Assembly: GCF_023715485.1 (NCBI RefSeq)
Contig: NZ_JAMBOF010000017.1
Location: forward strand, 1 to 64,000
DNA: 64,000 nt
From: Mesobacillus subterraneus
GTDB taxonomy: Bacteria; Bacillota; Bacilli; Bacillales; Cytobacillaceae
Reading direction: 5' to 3'
How positions within the stretch are numbered: the stretch's first letter is position 1; each line of letters begins with the position of its first letter. This document shows positions 24,521-31,317 of the stretch, piece after piece. The position numbers were made by a program, and so were the translations under genes. The notes below the pieces were generated by a model, which worked only from the letters and a program-made list of their open reading frames with translations, was not told the DNA's origin and ran no database searches.

Positions 24521-24524
24521 TTAC

Positions 24525-25826
24525 TTATTCAGTTTTGCTCAATCCCATCATTGTTTCCATATCTTCCTGGGCAGTAGTGATCAGCTTTAAATTGAAAGTA
24601 TCCTGAAGCACTTGCATCACACCTTCAGAAATAAATTCAGGCGGCTTTGGCCCGATTCGAATATCCTGGATTCCCAGGCTGAACAGGCCTAGCAGAATCG
24701 CTACAGCTTTTTGTTCGAACCATGAAAGCACAATACTCACAGGAAGTTCATTGATGTCGCATTCAAATGCGTCAGCAAGCGCCTTGGCAATTTTAACTGT
24801 TGATACAGAGTTGTTGCACTGTCCAAGGTCTAAATATCTAGGTATATTTGTTCCAGGTACCACACCATAATCAACGTCGTTGAATCGGAACTTTCCGCAT
24901 GATGTTGTCAAGATGACTGCCTCTGGAGGAAGTGATGTTGCTAGTTCACGGTAGTATTCCCCGCCCTTCCCTGGTGCGTCGCACCCAGCGATTACAAAGA
25001 AACGCTTGATTTTTCCAGATTTAACAGCATCAATTACTTCTGGAGCCAGGCCAATTACTGTTTCGTGGTGGAAGCCAGTCACCAAGGTTTCTTCTGATTC
25101 CATGTTTGCTTCAGGAAGTTCTAATGCTTTTTCAATCAGCATGGAGAAGTCATCGTTTTCAATTTTCCTTACATTTTCCAGACCTGTTACTTCATATGTG
25201 AACATGCGGTCTGCATAAGTGCCCTTGATAGGCATTACGCAGTTGGTCGTTGCCAGGATCGCGCCCGGGAATTTCTCAAACAGGCGGCGCTGGTCAAACC
25301 AGGCTTTTCCGATGTTCCCTTTAAGATGTGGGTATTTTTTCAATGCTGGATAGCCGTGTGCAGGCAGCATTTCTGAATGAGTATAGATATTAATGCCTTT
25401 TCCTTCAGTTTGCTTGAGCAATTCTTCTAGAGCGAACAGATTATGGCCCGTGACAACAATACATTTCCCCTCGATCTTGTTCTGGCTGACTTTCACAGGC
25501 TGAGGAATGCCCAGACGGCTTGTGTGCGCTTCGTCAAGCATCTCCATTACGCGGACAGCAGACTGCCCGACCTTCATTGCCATATCGATATGTTCTTGTA
25601 CATTAAAGTTTGAATTTGTCAAAGTCATATATAATGCTTCATGGGTGGTAGCATCCACAAATGGATCTGTAAATCCAAGCTGGTTTGCATGGGTTCTGTA
25701 TGCCGCTATCCCTTTCAAGGCAAAAATCATTGTATCCTGCAGGCTGGCAATCGTTTCATCTTTTCCGCAAACTCCTATTACTTTACAACCGCCTGTTGGT
25801 GTTTGTTCACATTGGTAACAAAACAT
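24525..25826 (-). CDS. hcp: Hybrid-cluster protein, short form
   Basis: 433 residues. The N-terminal iron-sulfur motif CYQCEQTPTGGCKVIGVCG holds four cysteines at 3, 6, 14 and 20. Ligands of the hybrid 4Fe-2O-2S cluster lie in GHNLFALEE, TNCVMPIKG, VIAGCDAPG, TTSCGKFRF and DLGQCNNS. The length is about 120 residues shorter than the 550-residue E. coli enzyme, as in the class III form lacking part of the N-terminal helical domain. Hcp reduces NO and/or hydroxylamine in anaerobes and is tied to nitrosative stress. AGAGGGG precedes the ATG. A perfect Fnr/Crp palindrome and a ResD-like site lie upstream. Confidence 0.92.
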   Translation of the reverse strand: MFCYQCEQTPTGGCKVIGVCGKDETIASLQDTMIFALKGIAAYRTHANQLGFTDPFVDATTHEALYMTLTNSNFNVQEHIDMAMKVGQSAVRVMEMLDEAHTSRLGIPQPVKVSQNKIEGKCIVVTGHNLFALEELLKQTEGKGINIYTHSEMLPAHGYPALKKYPHLKGNIGKAWFDQRRLFEKFPGAILATTNCVMPIKGTYADRMFTYEVTGLENVRKIENDDFSMLIEKALELPEANMESEETLVTGFHHETVIGLAPEVIDAVKSGKIKRFFVIAGCDAPGKGGEYYRELATSLPPEAVILTTSCGKFRFNDVDYGVVPGTNIPRYLDLGQCNNSVSTVKIAKALADAFECDINELPVSIVLSWFEQKAVAILLGLFSLGIQDIRIGPKPPEFISEGVMQVLQDTFNLKLITTAQEDMETMMGLSKTE

Positions 25827-25887
25827 GTGTATACCCCTCTTCTGCTTAATTTACTGTTTCAGCATACAAAGGAAAACTAAACGATTA

Positions 25888-25903
25888 TGTGACCTAAATC
25901 ACA
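25888..25903. promoter_or_regulatory. Perfect Fnr/Crp-type operator before hcp
   Basis: TGTGA-CCTAAA-TCACA is an exact TGTGA-N6-TCACA palindrome, 62-77 nt before the hcp start codon. Confidence 0.75.
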
Positions 25904-25914
25904 CTAAAGGCATT

Positions 25915-25923
25915 TTTCACAAA
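25915..25923 (-). promoter_or_regulatory. ResD-like site before hcp
   Basis: Minus-strand TTTGTGAAA differs by one base from TTTGTGAAT, the described ResD-binding sequence. It lies 11 nt upstream of the Fnr/Crp-type site. Confidence 0.35.
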
Positions 25924-26063
25924 GTGTTCATAAAAAGTTGACGGAGTGAGAACAAGTCAGCCTCTGGAAAAAGATACAAAACAGGTGCAAACTGGATCAA
26001 TTAACAGGGACATTCCTTCACACATATTCTGTTATGAGAATTTCTGCAGACGAGGATGACCTG

Positions 26064-26531
26064 ATGGCAAACAACCATCCAGACCGCCAAAAGAAACATG
26101 AAGTATTAGAACAATGGTTTAAATCGATGAATCAATTGATGCACGAGAAACCTGTTAAGGGAATATTGCAAAGCATTGATGATTTTTTCCGGCAGCCCCA
26201 TTCCACCTTCCATGTAGACCTGTATGAAACTGATAATGAATATGTAGTTACAGCCGAACTTCCTGGTATAAAAAAAGATCAAATTTTGATTGATGTTATA
26301 GACAACACTTTGACGATCTCAGCCGAGAAAACTAATGTCTCATCAGAAGTGAATGAAATCGCAAAAACACACAGGCAGCGGACGTCGATGCAAAGGTTCA
26401 GCAGGACGATTCCCTTTTCCCAGCCGATCAATGAGAAGAAGATGCGCGCATCCTACAGAGACGGACTGCTCGAAATAAAAATCGCCAAAAAACCAGGGAA
26501 GAAAATTGATATTATAATAGACCAAGATTAG
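26064..26531 (+). CDS. Hsp20/alpha-crystallin small heat-shock protein
   Basis: 155 residues. An N-terminal arm rich in charged and aromatic residues (LEQWFKSMNQLM) is followed by an alpha-crystallin domain from about residue 55: FHVDLYETDNEYVVTAELPG, LTISAEK and the C-terminal signature SYRDGLLEIKIAKKPG. Such proteins are ATP-independent holdases; bacilli also have coat-associated members (CotM, CotP), and this one cannot be placed between them. An ATG 10 codons upstream is open, but GAGGATGACCTG places a Shine-Dalgarno just before the ATG at 26064. It is monocistronic. Confidence 0.88.
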   Translation: MANNHPDRQKKHEVLEQWFKSMNQLMHEKPVKGILQSIDDFFRQPHSTFHVDLYETDNEYVVTAELPGIKKDQILIDVIDNTLTISAEKTNVSSEVNEIAKTHRQRTSMQRFSRTIPFSQPINEKKMRASYRDGLLEIKIAKKPGKKIDIIIDQD

Positions 26532-26790
26532 GAAAGCGAAAGCGCCTTGGTCAGCCCCGACAAGCGCTGGAGGGCCGACCGGTGAAGTCGTTCTTTGACT
26601 TCATTGGGCGGACCGAAACCGAAATGTGTAGCCGACTGTTCAACTCCGACAAGCGCTGGATGGCCTGGCAGTGAAGTCGTTCTTTGACTTCATTGGCAGG
26701 ACAGAAGCGTCTCGAGGAGTTAGGAGGCGCAGCTAGACAAGCGACTCGAGGGGCTAGGCGCTGAAGCTGGACAATTCTCGAAGTGAAATT
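26532..26790. repeat. GC-rich intergenic repeat with two 89-bp-spaced copies
   Basis: CCGACAAGCGCTGGA occurs at 26557 and 26646. Each copy is followed by GTGAAGTCGTTCTTTGACTTCATTGG, which contains a GAAGTC/GACTTC hairpin. Further GACTCGAGG/GTCTCGAGG half-repeats continue to about 26770. The block is noncoding, more GC-rich than its surroundings, and starts directly after the hsp20 stop. Confidence 0.7.
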
Positions 26791-26806
26791 TATACTTTCT
26801 TATCTC

Positions 26807-26834
26807 AAAAAAAAGCAGGCAATCGCCTGCTTTT
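26807..26834 (-). terminator. Intrinsic terminator after yppG
   Basis: AAAGCAGGC-AATC-GCCTGCTTT is a perfect 9-bp stem; the minus-strand tail is TTTTTTTTGAG. Confidence 0.9.
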
Positions 26835-26839
26835 CTCAT

Positions 26840-27385
26840 TTAAACTTTGAACATCCCACCGAGTCCTTTTACAAGGGATGATACTTGGTTGACAGCATTC
26901 ATCATCTGCCCTGCCGTATCGACCATCTTGTTGAGATCAAGATTTCCTTCCTGGCTTTTAAAAGAGTTCATGATTGATTGCAGGCCAGAAGGCTGCTTAG
27001 GCATGAACGCATATTGGGGATATGGATTGTAATTCTGGTAATCCGCCTGCTGGCTGTAGTATCCATAAATCGGATCATCCTCAGGCTGCAGCGGATTTTG
27101 AAAGAGCATCTTTGAATAATTATGCTTAGGGTCTGCCGGCTGATAAGGCTGGTTCCATTGGGGATTCCCCTGGATATACGGATTGTTCTGAATCCCCTGA
27201 TTCATATATTGGTTTTGCCAATTTCCCGGCATGGAGTTCCAATATTGATTGCCGTATTGTTGAGGGAGCGGCTGCTGCCGGTTCAAACCTTGGTTATTCC
27301 CATTGAAACTATATGGACCCTGATAAAATTGATTTTCCCGAAACTGTGGCTGATAGGCAAACGTTTTATTACTGCGGCCAAACAT
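26840..27385 (-). CDS. yppG: YppG-like spore coat protein
   Basis: A 181-residue low-complexity protein very rich in Asn, Gln, Pro, Tyr and Gly (NQYWNSMPGNWQNQYMNQG), with a more ordered C-terminal end LQSIMNSFKSQEGNLDLNKMV and the VNQVSSLVKGLGGMF tail seen in YppG. YppG belongs to the coat-associated proteins of the B. subtilis spore. This copy is longer than the B. subtilis one (about 125 aa) through the repetitive N-terminal part. It is flanked by its own terminator and divergent from yppF, as in B. subtilis. Confidence 0.8.
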   Translation of the reverse strand: MFGRSNKTFAYQPQFRENQFYQGPYSFNGNNQGLNRQQPLPQQYGNQYWNSMPGNWQNQYMNQGIQNNPYIQGNPQWNQPYQPADPKHNYSKMLFQNPLQPEDDPIYGYYSQQADYQNYNPYPQYAFMPKQPSGLQSIMNSFKSQEGNLDLNKMVDTAGQMMNAVNQVSSLVKGLGGMFKV

Positions 27386-27577
27386 GGGCGAACATCCTCC
27401 TCCAAATATTCATTACGATATCATATGTAGATATCGCCCAGAAGGTGCTAGCCTTGGAAAGGCCTTCCGATTTTGTCAGATGGTGAAATTTATTGTCGGA
27501 AGTTTTAATTTTTGAAAAATAAATGACAATTCATTTTTCATGATACCATTGAGTCAAATGATGGAGGAGGATGAAAA

Positions 27578-27775
27578 ATGAACGTTCACGAACTAAAAAA
27601 TCTATTTGCCCAGACAAAAGAATACACTCCGGAACATGTAAACGAATTGCTCGATTTCACAAAAAAATCGTATATTCAGAATGAAATTACCATTCTGGAA
27701 TACCGGAACCTTGTTCGTGAGCTGGAATTGCAAGGTGCCTTCATTCCCGAGGACCAGAAAGAATTCTCTATCTAA
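27578..27775 (+). CDS. yppF: YppF family protein
   Basis: A 65-residue predicted all-helical protein beginning MNVHELKNLFAQTKEYTPEHVNELLDF, with the conserved ITILEYRNLVRELELQGA core. It is a conserved small Bacillaceae protein of unknown function, placed next to yppG and yppE as in B. subtilis. GGAGGAGGATG lies before the ATG, and a long terminator hairpin follows the stop. Confidence 0.85.
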   Translation: MNVHELKNLFAQTKEYTPEHVNELLDFTKKSYIQNEITILEYRNLVRELELQGAFIPEDQKEFSI

Positions 27776-27784
27776 AAAAATGAA

Positions 27785-27831
27785 GAGGGTGTCCCAAAAG
27801 GTAAAAACTTTTGGGCACCCTCTTGTTTTTT
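27785..27831 (+). terminator. Intrinsic terminator after yppF
   Basis: GAGGGTGTCCCAAAAG-GTAAAAA-CTTTTGGGCACCCTC is a 16-bp stem with one mismatch, followed by TTGTTTTTT. Confidence 0.9.
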
Positions 27832-27849
27832 AGCGACTTGTAAAAACGG

Positions 27850-27985
27850 TCCGTTGATTTCCGTTCCAGGCGCTTCGCTTTCCGCGGGGCTGGCGCTGAG
27901 CCTCCTCGCCGCCGTTGGCGTCTGTGGGGTCTCACCTGTCCAGCTGAGCCCGCAGGAGTCTTCGCGCCTTCCACTCCAATCAACT
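27850..27985 (-). repeat. GC-rich dispersed Bacillus repeat, copy 1
   Basis: On the plus strand the order is CGTTGATTTCCGTTCCAGGCG, CTTCGCTTTCCGCGGGGC, GAGCCTCCTCG, GGGGTCTCACCTG and CCGCAGGAGTCTTCGCGCC. This matches, in reverse complement, the element at 28467-28651. The flanking GGCTCTGTTAAA inverted ends are not visible here. It lies between yppF and yppE and is noncoding. Confidence 0.8.
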
Positions 27986-28038
27986 CAGGTTCCTAAACTC
28001 AGGTTGAGTTTAGAAACCTTTTGAGTCAGCCTCTTTCT

Positions 28039-28422
28039 TTATTTGATTGAATCACTGCCAGCTTTTTCTACTGCTAAAATCATACTATTTAAAATGAATT
28101 CAACAGACTGTATTTGATCGAGGAACCTTTTCTTGCTCGTTTCAGGAAAAAAGGCCTGGACAGAGATGACTTCCAAATAATCAGCGGCAGTTTCAATTTG
28201 GCTGGAATGAAGGTTTTTTGGCTTATTGTCTTTTACCCATTTTACAGCTGCTTCTTTCCAAAGCTCTGCTGTTTCTTTCACTTCATCAGCAAATGGTTTG
28301 ACTTCTGTATTAAAATCTCCCCTGACGCCTTCTTTCTTTGCGTATTCATACCGCATAAGAGCATTTTCTGAATGGGCGATCAATTTTTTGGACAACGATA
28401 GGATCTGCTGTTCTTGTTCCAT
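28039..28422 (-). CDS. yppE: YppE family protein (DUF1798)
   Basis: A 127-residue predicted helical-bundle protein starting MEQEQQILSLSKKLIAHSENA, with the DUF1798 landmarks FADEVKETAELWKEAAVKW, LHSSQIETAADYLEVISVQAFF and SKKRFLDQIQSVEFIL. Function is unknown. The frame opens 21 codons further upstream but runs into the end of the repeat at 28467-28651. AGGATGAGCAA lies before the ATG at 28422, and the family length agrees. The gene is bracketed by two oppositely oriented copies of the GC-rich repeat. Confidence 0.85.
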   Translation of the reverse strand: MEQEQQILSLSKKLIAHSENALMRYEYAKKEGVRGDFNTEVKPFADEVKETAELWKEAAVKWVKDNKPKNLHSSQIETAADYLEVISVQAFFPETSKKRFLDQIQSVEFILNSMILAVEKAGSDSIK

Positions 28423-28466
28423 TTGCTCATCCTGCTTTCTAAAAAAATCATTTAAGATTAAATAAT

Positions 28467-28651
28467 AGGCTCTGTTAAAGCCCAATGTTGTTTTTAATAC
28501 CTGTTGATTGTAGTGGAAGGCGCGAAGACTCCTGCGGGCTTAGCTGGTCAGGTGAGACCCCGCAGGAGCGAAGCGACGAGGAGGCTCAGCGCCAGCCCCG
28601 CGGAAAGCGAAGCGCCTGGAACGAAAATCAACAGCCTTGTTTAACAGAGCC
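28467..28651 (+). repeat. 185-bp GC-rich element with GGCTCTGTTAAA inverted ends, copy 2
   Basis: The ends GGCTCTGTTAAA and TTTAACAGAGCC are perfect inverted repeats. The core holds CGCGAAGACTCCTGCGGG, GAGACCCCGCAGGAGCG, GAGGAGGCTC, CCCCGCGGAAAGCGAAGCG and AAAATCAACAG. The same length (185 bp), ends and core recur at 34993-35177 in the opposite orientation. This suggests a non-autonomous mobile or RNA-forming element. Confidence 0.85.
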
Positions 28652-28653
28652 AA

Positions 28654-28691
28654 ATAATAAAAAGTAGCCTTTTATTGTGCAAAAGCTACTT
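28654..28691 (-). terminator. Intrinsic terminator after yppD
   Basis: On the minus strand AAGTAGC-TTTT pairs with AAAA-G-GCTACTT across a GCACAAT loop, followed by TTTATTATT. Confidence 0.75.
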
Positions 28692-28716
28692 AAGAATGAA
28701 TCTATTCTATTATATA

Positions 28717-28971
28717 TCAAAAACCTAATTCAAGTTTTAATGCAGGCGATTCAGTCATCAATGAAGCGGTGTTATTTCTATTCCTGGAAACCTTGGCCTC
28801 CATCTTGTCCAAAAGGATCTCGATTTCTGCTAAACGCAATGTGATATCCTTGTACATTTCCTCTCTATGATCTGATAATGAACTTTGTAAATTCGTATCT
28901 GTCTCATCAATGTGATGGGCCATATCAGTCAACATTCCTAAAATTTCTTCTTTATTGATTCCTGTTCTCAT
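28717..28971 (-). CDS. yppD: YppD-like protein
   Basis: An 84-residue, mostly helical protein starting MRTGINKEEILGMLTDMAHHIDET, with a likely coiled coil (about residues 25-65, ITLRLAEIEILLDKMEAKV) and an acidic-hydrophobic tail. Size and position between yppE and sspM/yppC match B. subtilis YppD. Function is unknown. It is read leftward with its own terminator. Confidence 0.7.
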   Translation of the reverse strand: MRTGINKEEILGMLTDMAHHIDETDTNLQSSLSDHREEMYKDITLRLAEIEILLDKMEAKVSRNRNNTASLMTESPALKLELGF

Positions 28972-29191
28972 AAATAACCTCTCCCGACGTGATTAATTTT
29001 AAGGACTGGCAGATCAGTATCCCGGCAGCAAGACAGCGAATCAGCAAAAACATATTGGATCAACCATAATCTCTTATCTTCTAGATTCTCGCTCAATACA
29101 AAACCTCCTCCACAGCTGACAAAACTAGAAGGAATTCGGCAAACAAAGTGTTATTTTTTCGCAAGGATTACAACCTTCGACATACGATTCC

Positions 29192-29220
29192 GCATGAAAA
29201 AAACGCAACTGAACAAACTA
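29192..29220 (+). promoter_or_regulatory. Putative sigma-G promoter of sspM
   Basis: GCATG (29192-29196) and CAAACTA (29214-29220), separated by 17 nt, resemble the forespore sigma-G -35/-10 pair. They lie just before the sspM ribosome site. Confidence 0.35.
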
Positions 29221-29238
29221 ATCTCGGGAGGTGTTCAT

Positions 29239-29346
29239 TTGAATAAGAAACAAAACAAAAATATGAAGCAGACTAACAACATTGCTGAGAAAAAAGCAGG
29301 TTACGGTGACAAGAAACTAGAAGGACCAAACCGCCCTGCAGAGTGA
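29239..29346 (+). CDS. sspM: Small acid-soluble spore protein M
   Basis: A 35-residue, Lys/Asn/Gln-rich peptide from a TTG start with GGGAGGTG 5 nt upstream. The C-terminal DKKLEGPNRPAE matches the DKKLGGPNRP end of B. subtilis SspM, and the neighbourhood (yppD/yppC) is the same. SspM is a minor acid-soluble protein of the spore core made in the forespore. The gene is too short to show up as an ordinary long frame. A strong terminator follows. Confidence 0.88.
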   Translation: MNKKQNKNMKQTNNIAEKKAGYGDKKLEGPNRPAE

Positions 29347-29352
29347 TTAAGC

Positions 29353-29382
29353 AAAAAAGCAAGGTGATCCCTTGCTTTTTTG
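29353..29382. terminator. Intrinsic terminator after sspM
   Basis: AAAAAAGCAAGG-TGATC-CCTTGCTTTTTT is a near-perfect stem with A- and T-runs. It ends sspM on the plus strand. Confidence 0.9.
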
Positions 29383-29450
29383 TTTGAGGCGGTTTTCACA
29401 TAAATTGTGGTTTTTCATACCTGGTTTTTATCCCGTATTTTTTAACTTCG

Positions 29451-29540
29451 AGCTCTTTTCGAGGAGGTTTCTGAACAAGTAATGTTTTAAAACTCGTATA
29501 AATCCTGGTTGAGAAAGCGGCAAAGTTTAAGAAAAGACCC
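29451..29540. repeat. MITE-like element, second copy
   Basis: It begins AGCTCTTTTCGAGGAGG and ends AAAGTTTAAGAAAAGACCC, with the internal GGAGGTTTCTGAACA and AACTCGTATAAATCC segments shared with 39717-39818 (reverse complement) and partly with 24414-24520. It lies just after the yppC stop. Confidence 0.5.
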
Positions 29541-29553
29541 TTGTTTGAAGAAA

Positions 29554-30546
29554 TTAAATAGTGGTAAATAAATCCTTTATTGATATCAATGCATGCAATT
29601 GTTTTTGCTTTCGATGATACCACTTTGTCAAATGGACGGGATGTCTATGGGATACTTCTTTTTCTAGCCACTTACCGTAAAACTTCCTTTCTTTATACCA
29701 GTCTCTTTGATGATGGTAGTGATGGCTGATTATTGGATAAGTACATCGCAGATAGGGTGTGTCACGTTTTTTATTAAAAGGAAAATATTTTTCATAGTCT
29801 TGCCTTGAAGCCGTATGTTCTGTGTTAAGGGAAAATTCAAGGAATAAAGGATAAAGCTGTGGATTAAATAAAATAGAGGCCAGTCTCTTCCCCAGGTTGA
29901 TCCTTTTGCTTACTGATTTAAACCCGTTTACACTTGCTCCGTATAGTTCACCCTCACAAGTCGGAAAAAGGACGGTACTAAAGTGGAGATAATCCTCGAA
30001 TGAAAACATGAAAGTGTTAAATACTCGTTTTTTATAGACAGGGTGTCTGATAACCGGGTTATGGATAACATTTTGCTCATTTATGATCAAGGCAATCATC
30101 AATCTTTTCTTATCTCTTGTTTCCCAAAAACGCTCCCATTCCTTTTCCATAAACTCTGAAACATCCAAGTATTTTAACAAGTGAAACATTGGAGTGTTTT
30201 TTTTCGTCGAATAAGAGTATAAAAGGAGCTGGGAAAAGGCATCGCGAAAAATCAGCCAATTTGCTCTTTCATAAGTCAAGAATAACCGCTGTCGGATTGC
30301 AGGTTCCAACATTCTCGGGAACCACTCTCCCTGCAAATCGCACATATTATAGCCGCCGTTCCTTGAAACCATGCTTGCAAGAAACGCCCAGATCATTTCG
30401 GGCGTTTCTAAATAATAGTCAAGATACGCCCTTGTTCTGGATATATTATCTAAGTTTTTTATTTCTGTCTCGATCAAGATTTTATGGATAATTTCAATTT
30501 CATTATCTGGCAAATGACTAATATGAGGAATTTGGGTTATTGACAC
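29554..30546 (-). CDS. yppC: YppC family protein (DUF2515)
   Basis: A 330-residue soluble, helix-rich protein. Aromatic and charged motifs typical of the DUF2515 family include RTRAYLDYYLETPEMIWAFLA, MVSRNGGYNMCDLQGEW, RANWLIFRDAFSQLLLY and the HHYHHQRDWY segment near the C terminus. Function is unknown; it is conserved upstream of recU and divergent from it in bacilli, as here. It is monocistronic, reading away from recU. Confidence 0.85.
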   Translation of the reverse strand: MSITQIPHISHLPDNEIEIIHKILIETEIKNLDNISRTRAYLDYYLETPEMIWAFLASMVSRNGGYNMCDLQGEWFPRMLEPAIRQRLFLTYERANWLIFRDAFSQLLLYSYSTKKNTPMFHLLKYLDVSEFMEKEWERFWETRDKKRLMIALIINEQNVIHNPVIRHPVYKKRVFNTFMFSFEDYLHFSTVLFPTCEGELYGASVNGFKSVSKRINLGKRLASILFNPQLYPLFLEFSLNTEHTASRQDYEKYFPFNKKRDTPYLRCTYPIISHHYHHQRDWYKERKFYGKWLEKEVSHRHPVHLTKWYHRKQKQLHALISIKDLFTTI

Positions 30547-30663
30547 ACCTTTTCTCTTCCTTCTCTTTGGGATCTTTTTAGGTTGATTTTAAATGGGGCT
30601 TTTTATTCAACCAAAAGTTGTTCATATTTGGTATGATAAAGAGTAGTCTGTGAGGTGGTCAGC

Positions 30664-31287
30664 TTGATTATCAATTATCCAAACGGAAAAAAATATATTC
30701 AAAGCCAAAGTACAAACCCAAGTCCAGAGGAAAAAATTAAGAAACAAAAAAATACAGCATACAGTAACAGAGGGATGACGCTTGAGGAGGATTTAAACGA
30801 AACCAACTCCTACTACTTAGACAGAAAGATTGCGGTAATTCATAAAAAACCAACGCCTGTACAAATCGTGAATGTCGATTACCCGCGCAGGAGTGCGGCC
30901 GTCATCAAAGAGGCATACTTTAAACAAGCTTCAACTACAGACTATAATGGTGTTTACAAAGGAATGTATATCGATTTTGAAGCGAAAGAAACCAAGTTTT
31001 CAACCTCGTTTCCGTTAAAAAACTTTCATGAACATCAAATTGTCCATATGAAAGCTGTTCTCGACCAGAATGGCATATGCTTTGTCATCCTCCGTTTTTC
31101 TACAGAGGAAGAGGTTTACCTGCTTGAAGCAAGCCACTTGCTGTCGTTTTGGGAAAGAATGATAAATGGCGGCAGGAAGTCAATCACCAAGGAAGAAATC
31201 ACAGAATTCGGGTATCGAATCCCACTTGGCCTGCATCCCAGGATTGACTATATCAAAGTTATCGATTATCTTTATAAACTTAGTTAG
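30664..31287 (+). CDS. recU: Holliday junction resolvase RecU
   Basis: 207 residues. The catalytic core motifs are [15 protein letters not shown] (stalk-proximal), FEAKET with the metal-binding Glu-x-Lys, and [10 protein letters not shown]. It cuts Holliday junctions with RuvAB during recombination and segregation. GAGGTGG lies 5 nt before a TTG at 30664, giving the start MIINYPNGK seen in homologues; the GTG three codons earlier overlaps the ribosome site and is rejected. It forms a two-gene operon with ponA, 30 nt downstream, as in B. subtilis. Confidence 0.95.
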   Translation: MIINYPNGKKYIQSQSTNPSPEEKIKKQKNTAYSNRGMTLEEDLNETNSYYLDRKIAVIHKKPTPVQIVNVDYPRRSAAVIKEAYFKQASTTDYNGVYKGMYIDFEAKETKFSTSFPLKNFHEHQIVHMKAVLDQNGICFVILRFSTEEEVYLLEASHLLSFWERMINGGRKSITKEEITEFGYRIPLGLHPRIDYIKVIDYLYKLS

Positions 31288-31317
31288 TTTTTACTGTAAG
31301 AAAGGAAGGAAACATTT

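Noticed and set aside
28423-28485. N-terminal extension of yppE
   Set aside because: The added codons run into the inverted end of the 185-bp element; a proper ribosome site precedes the internal ATG at 28422.
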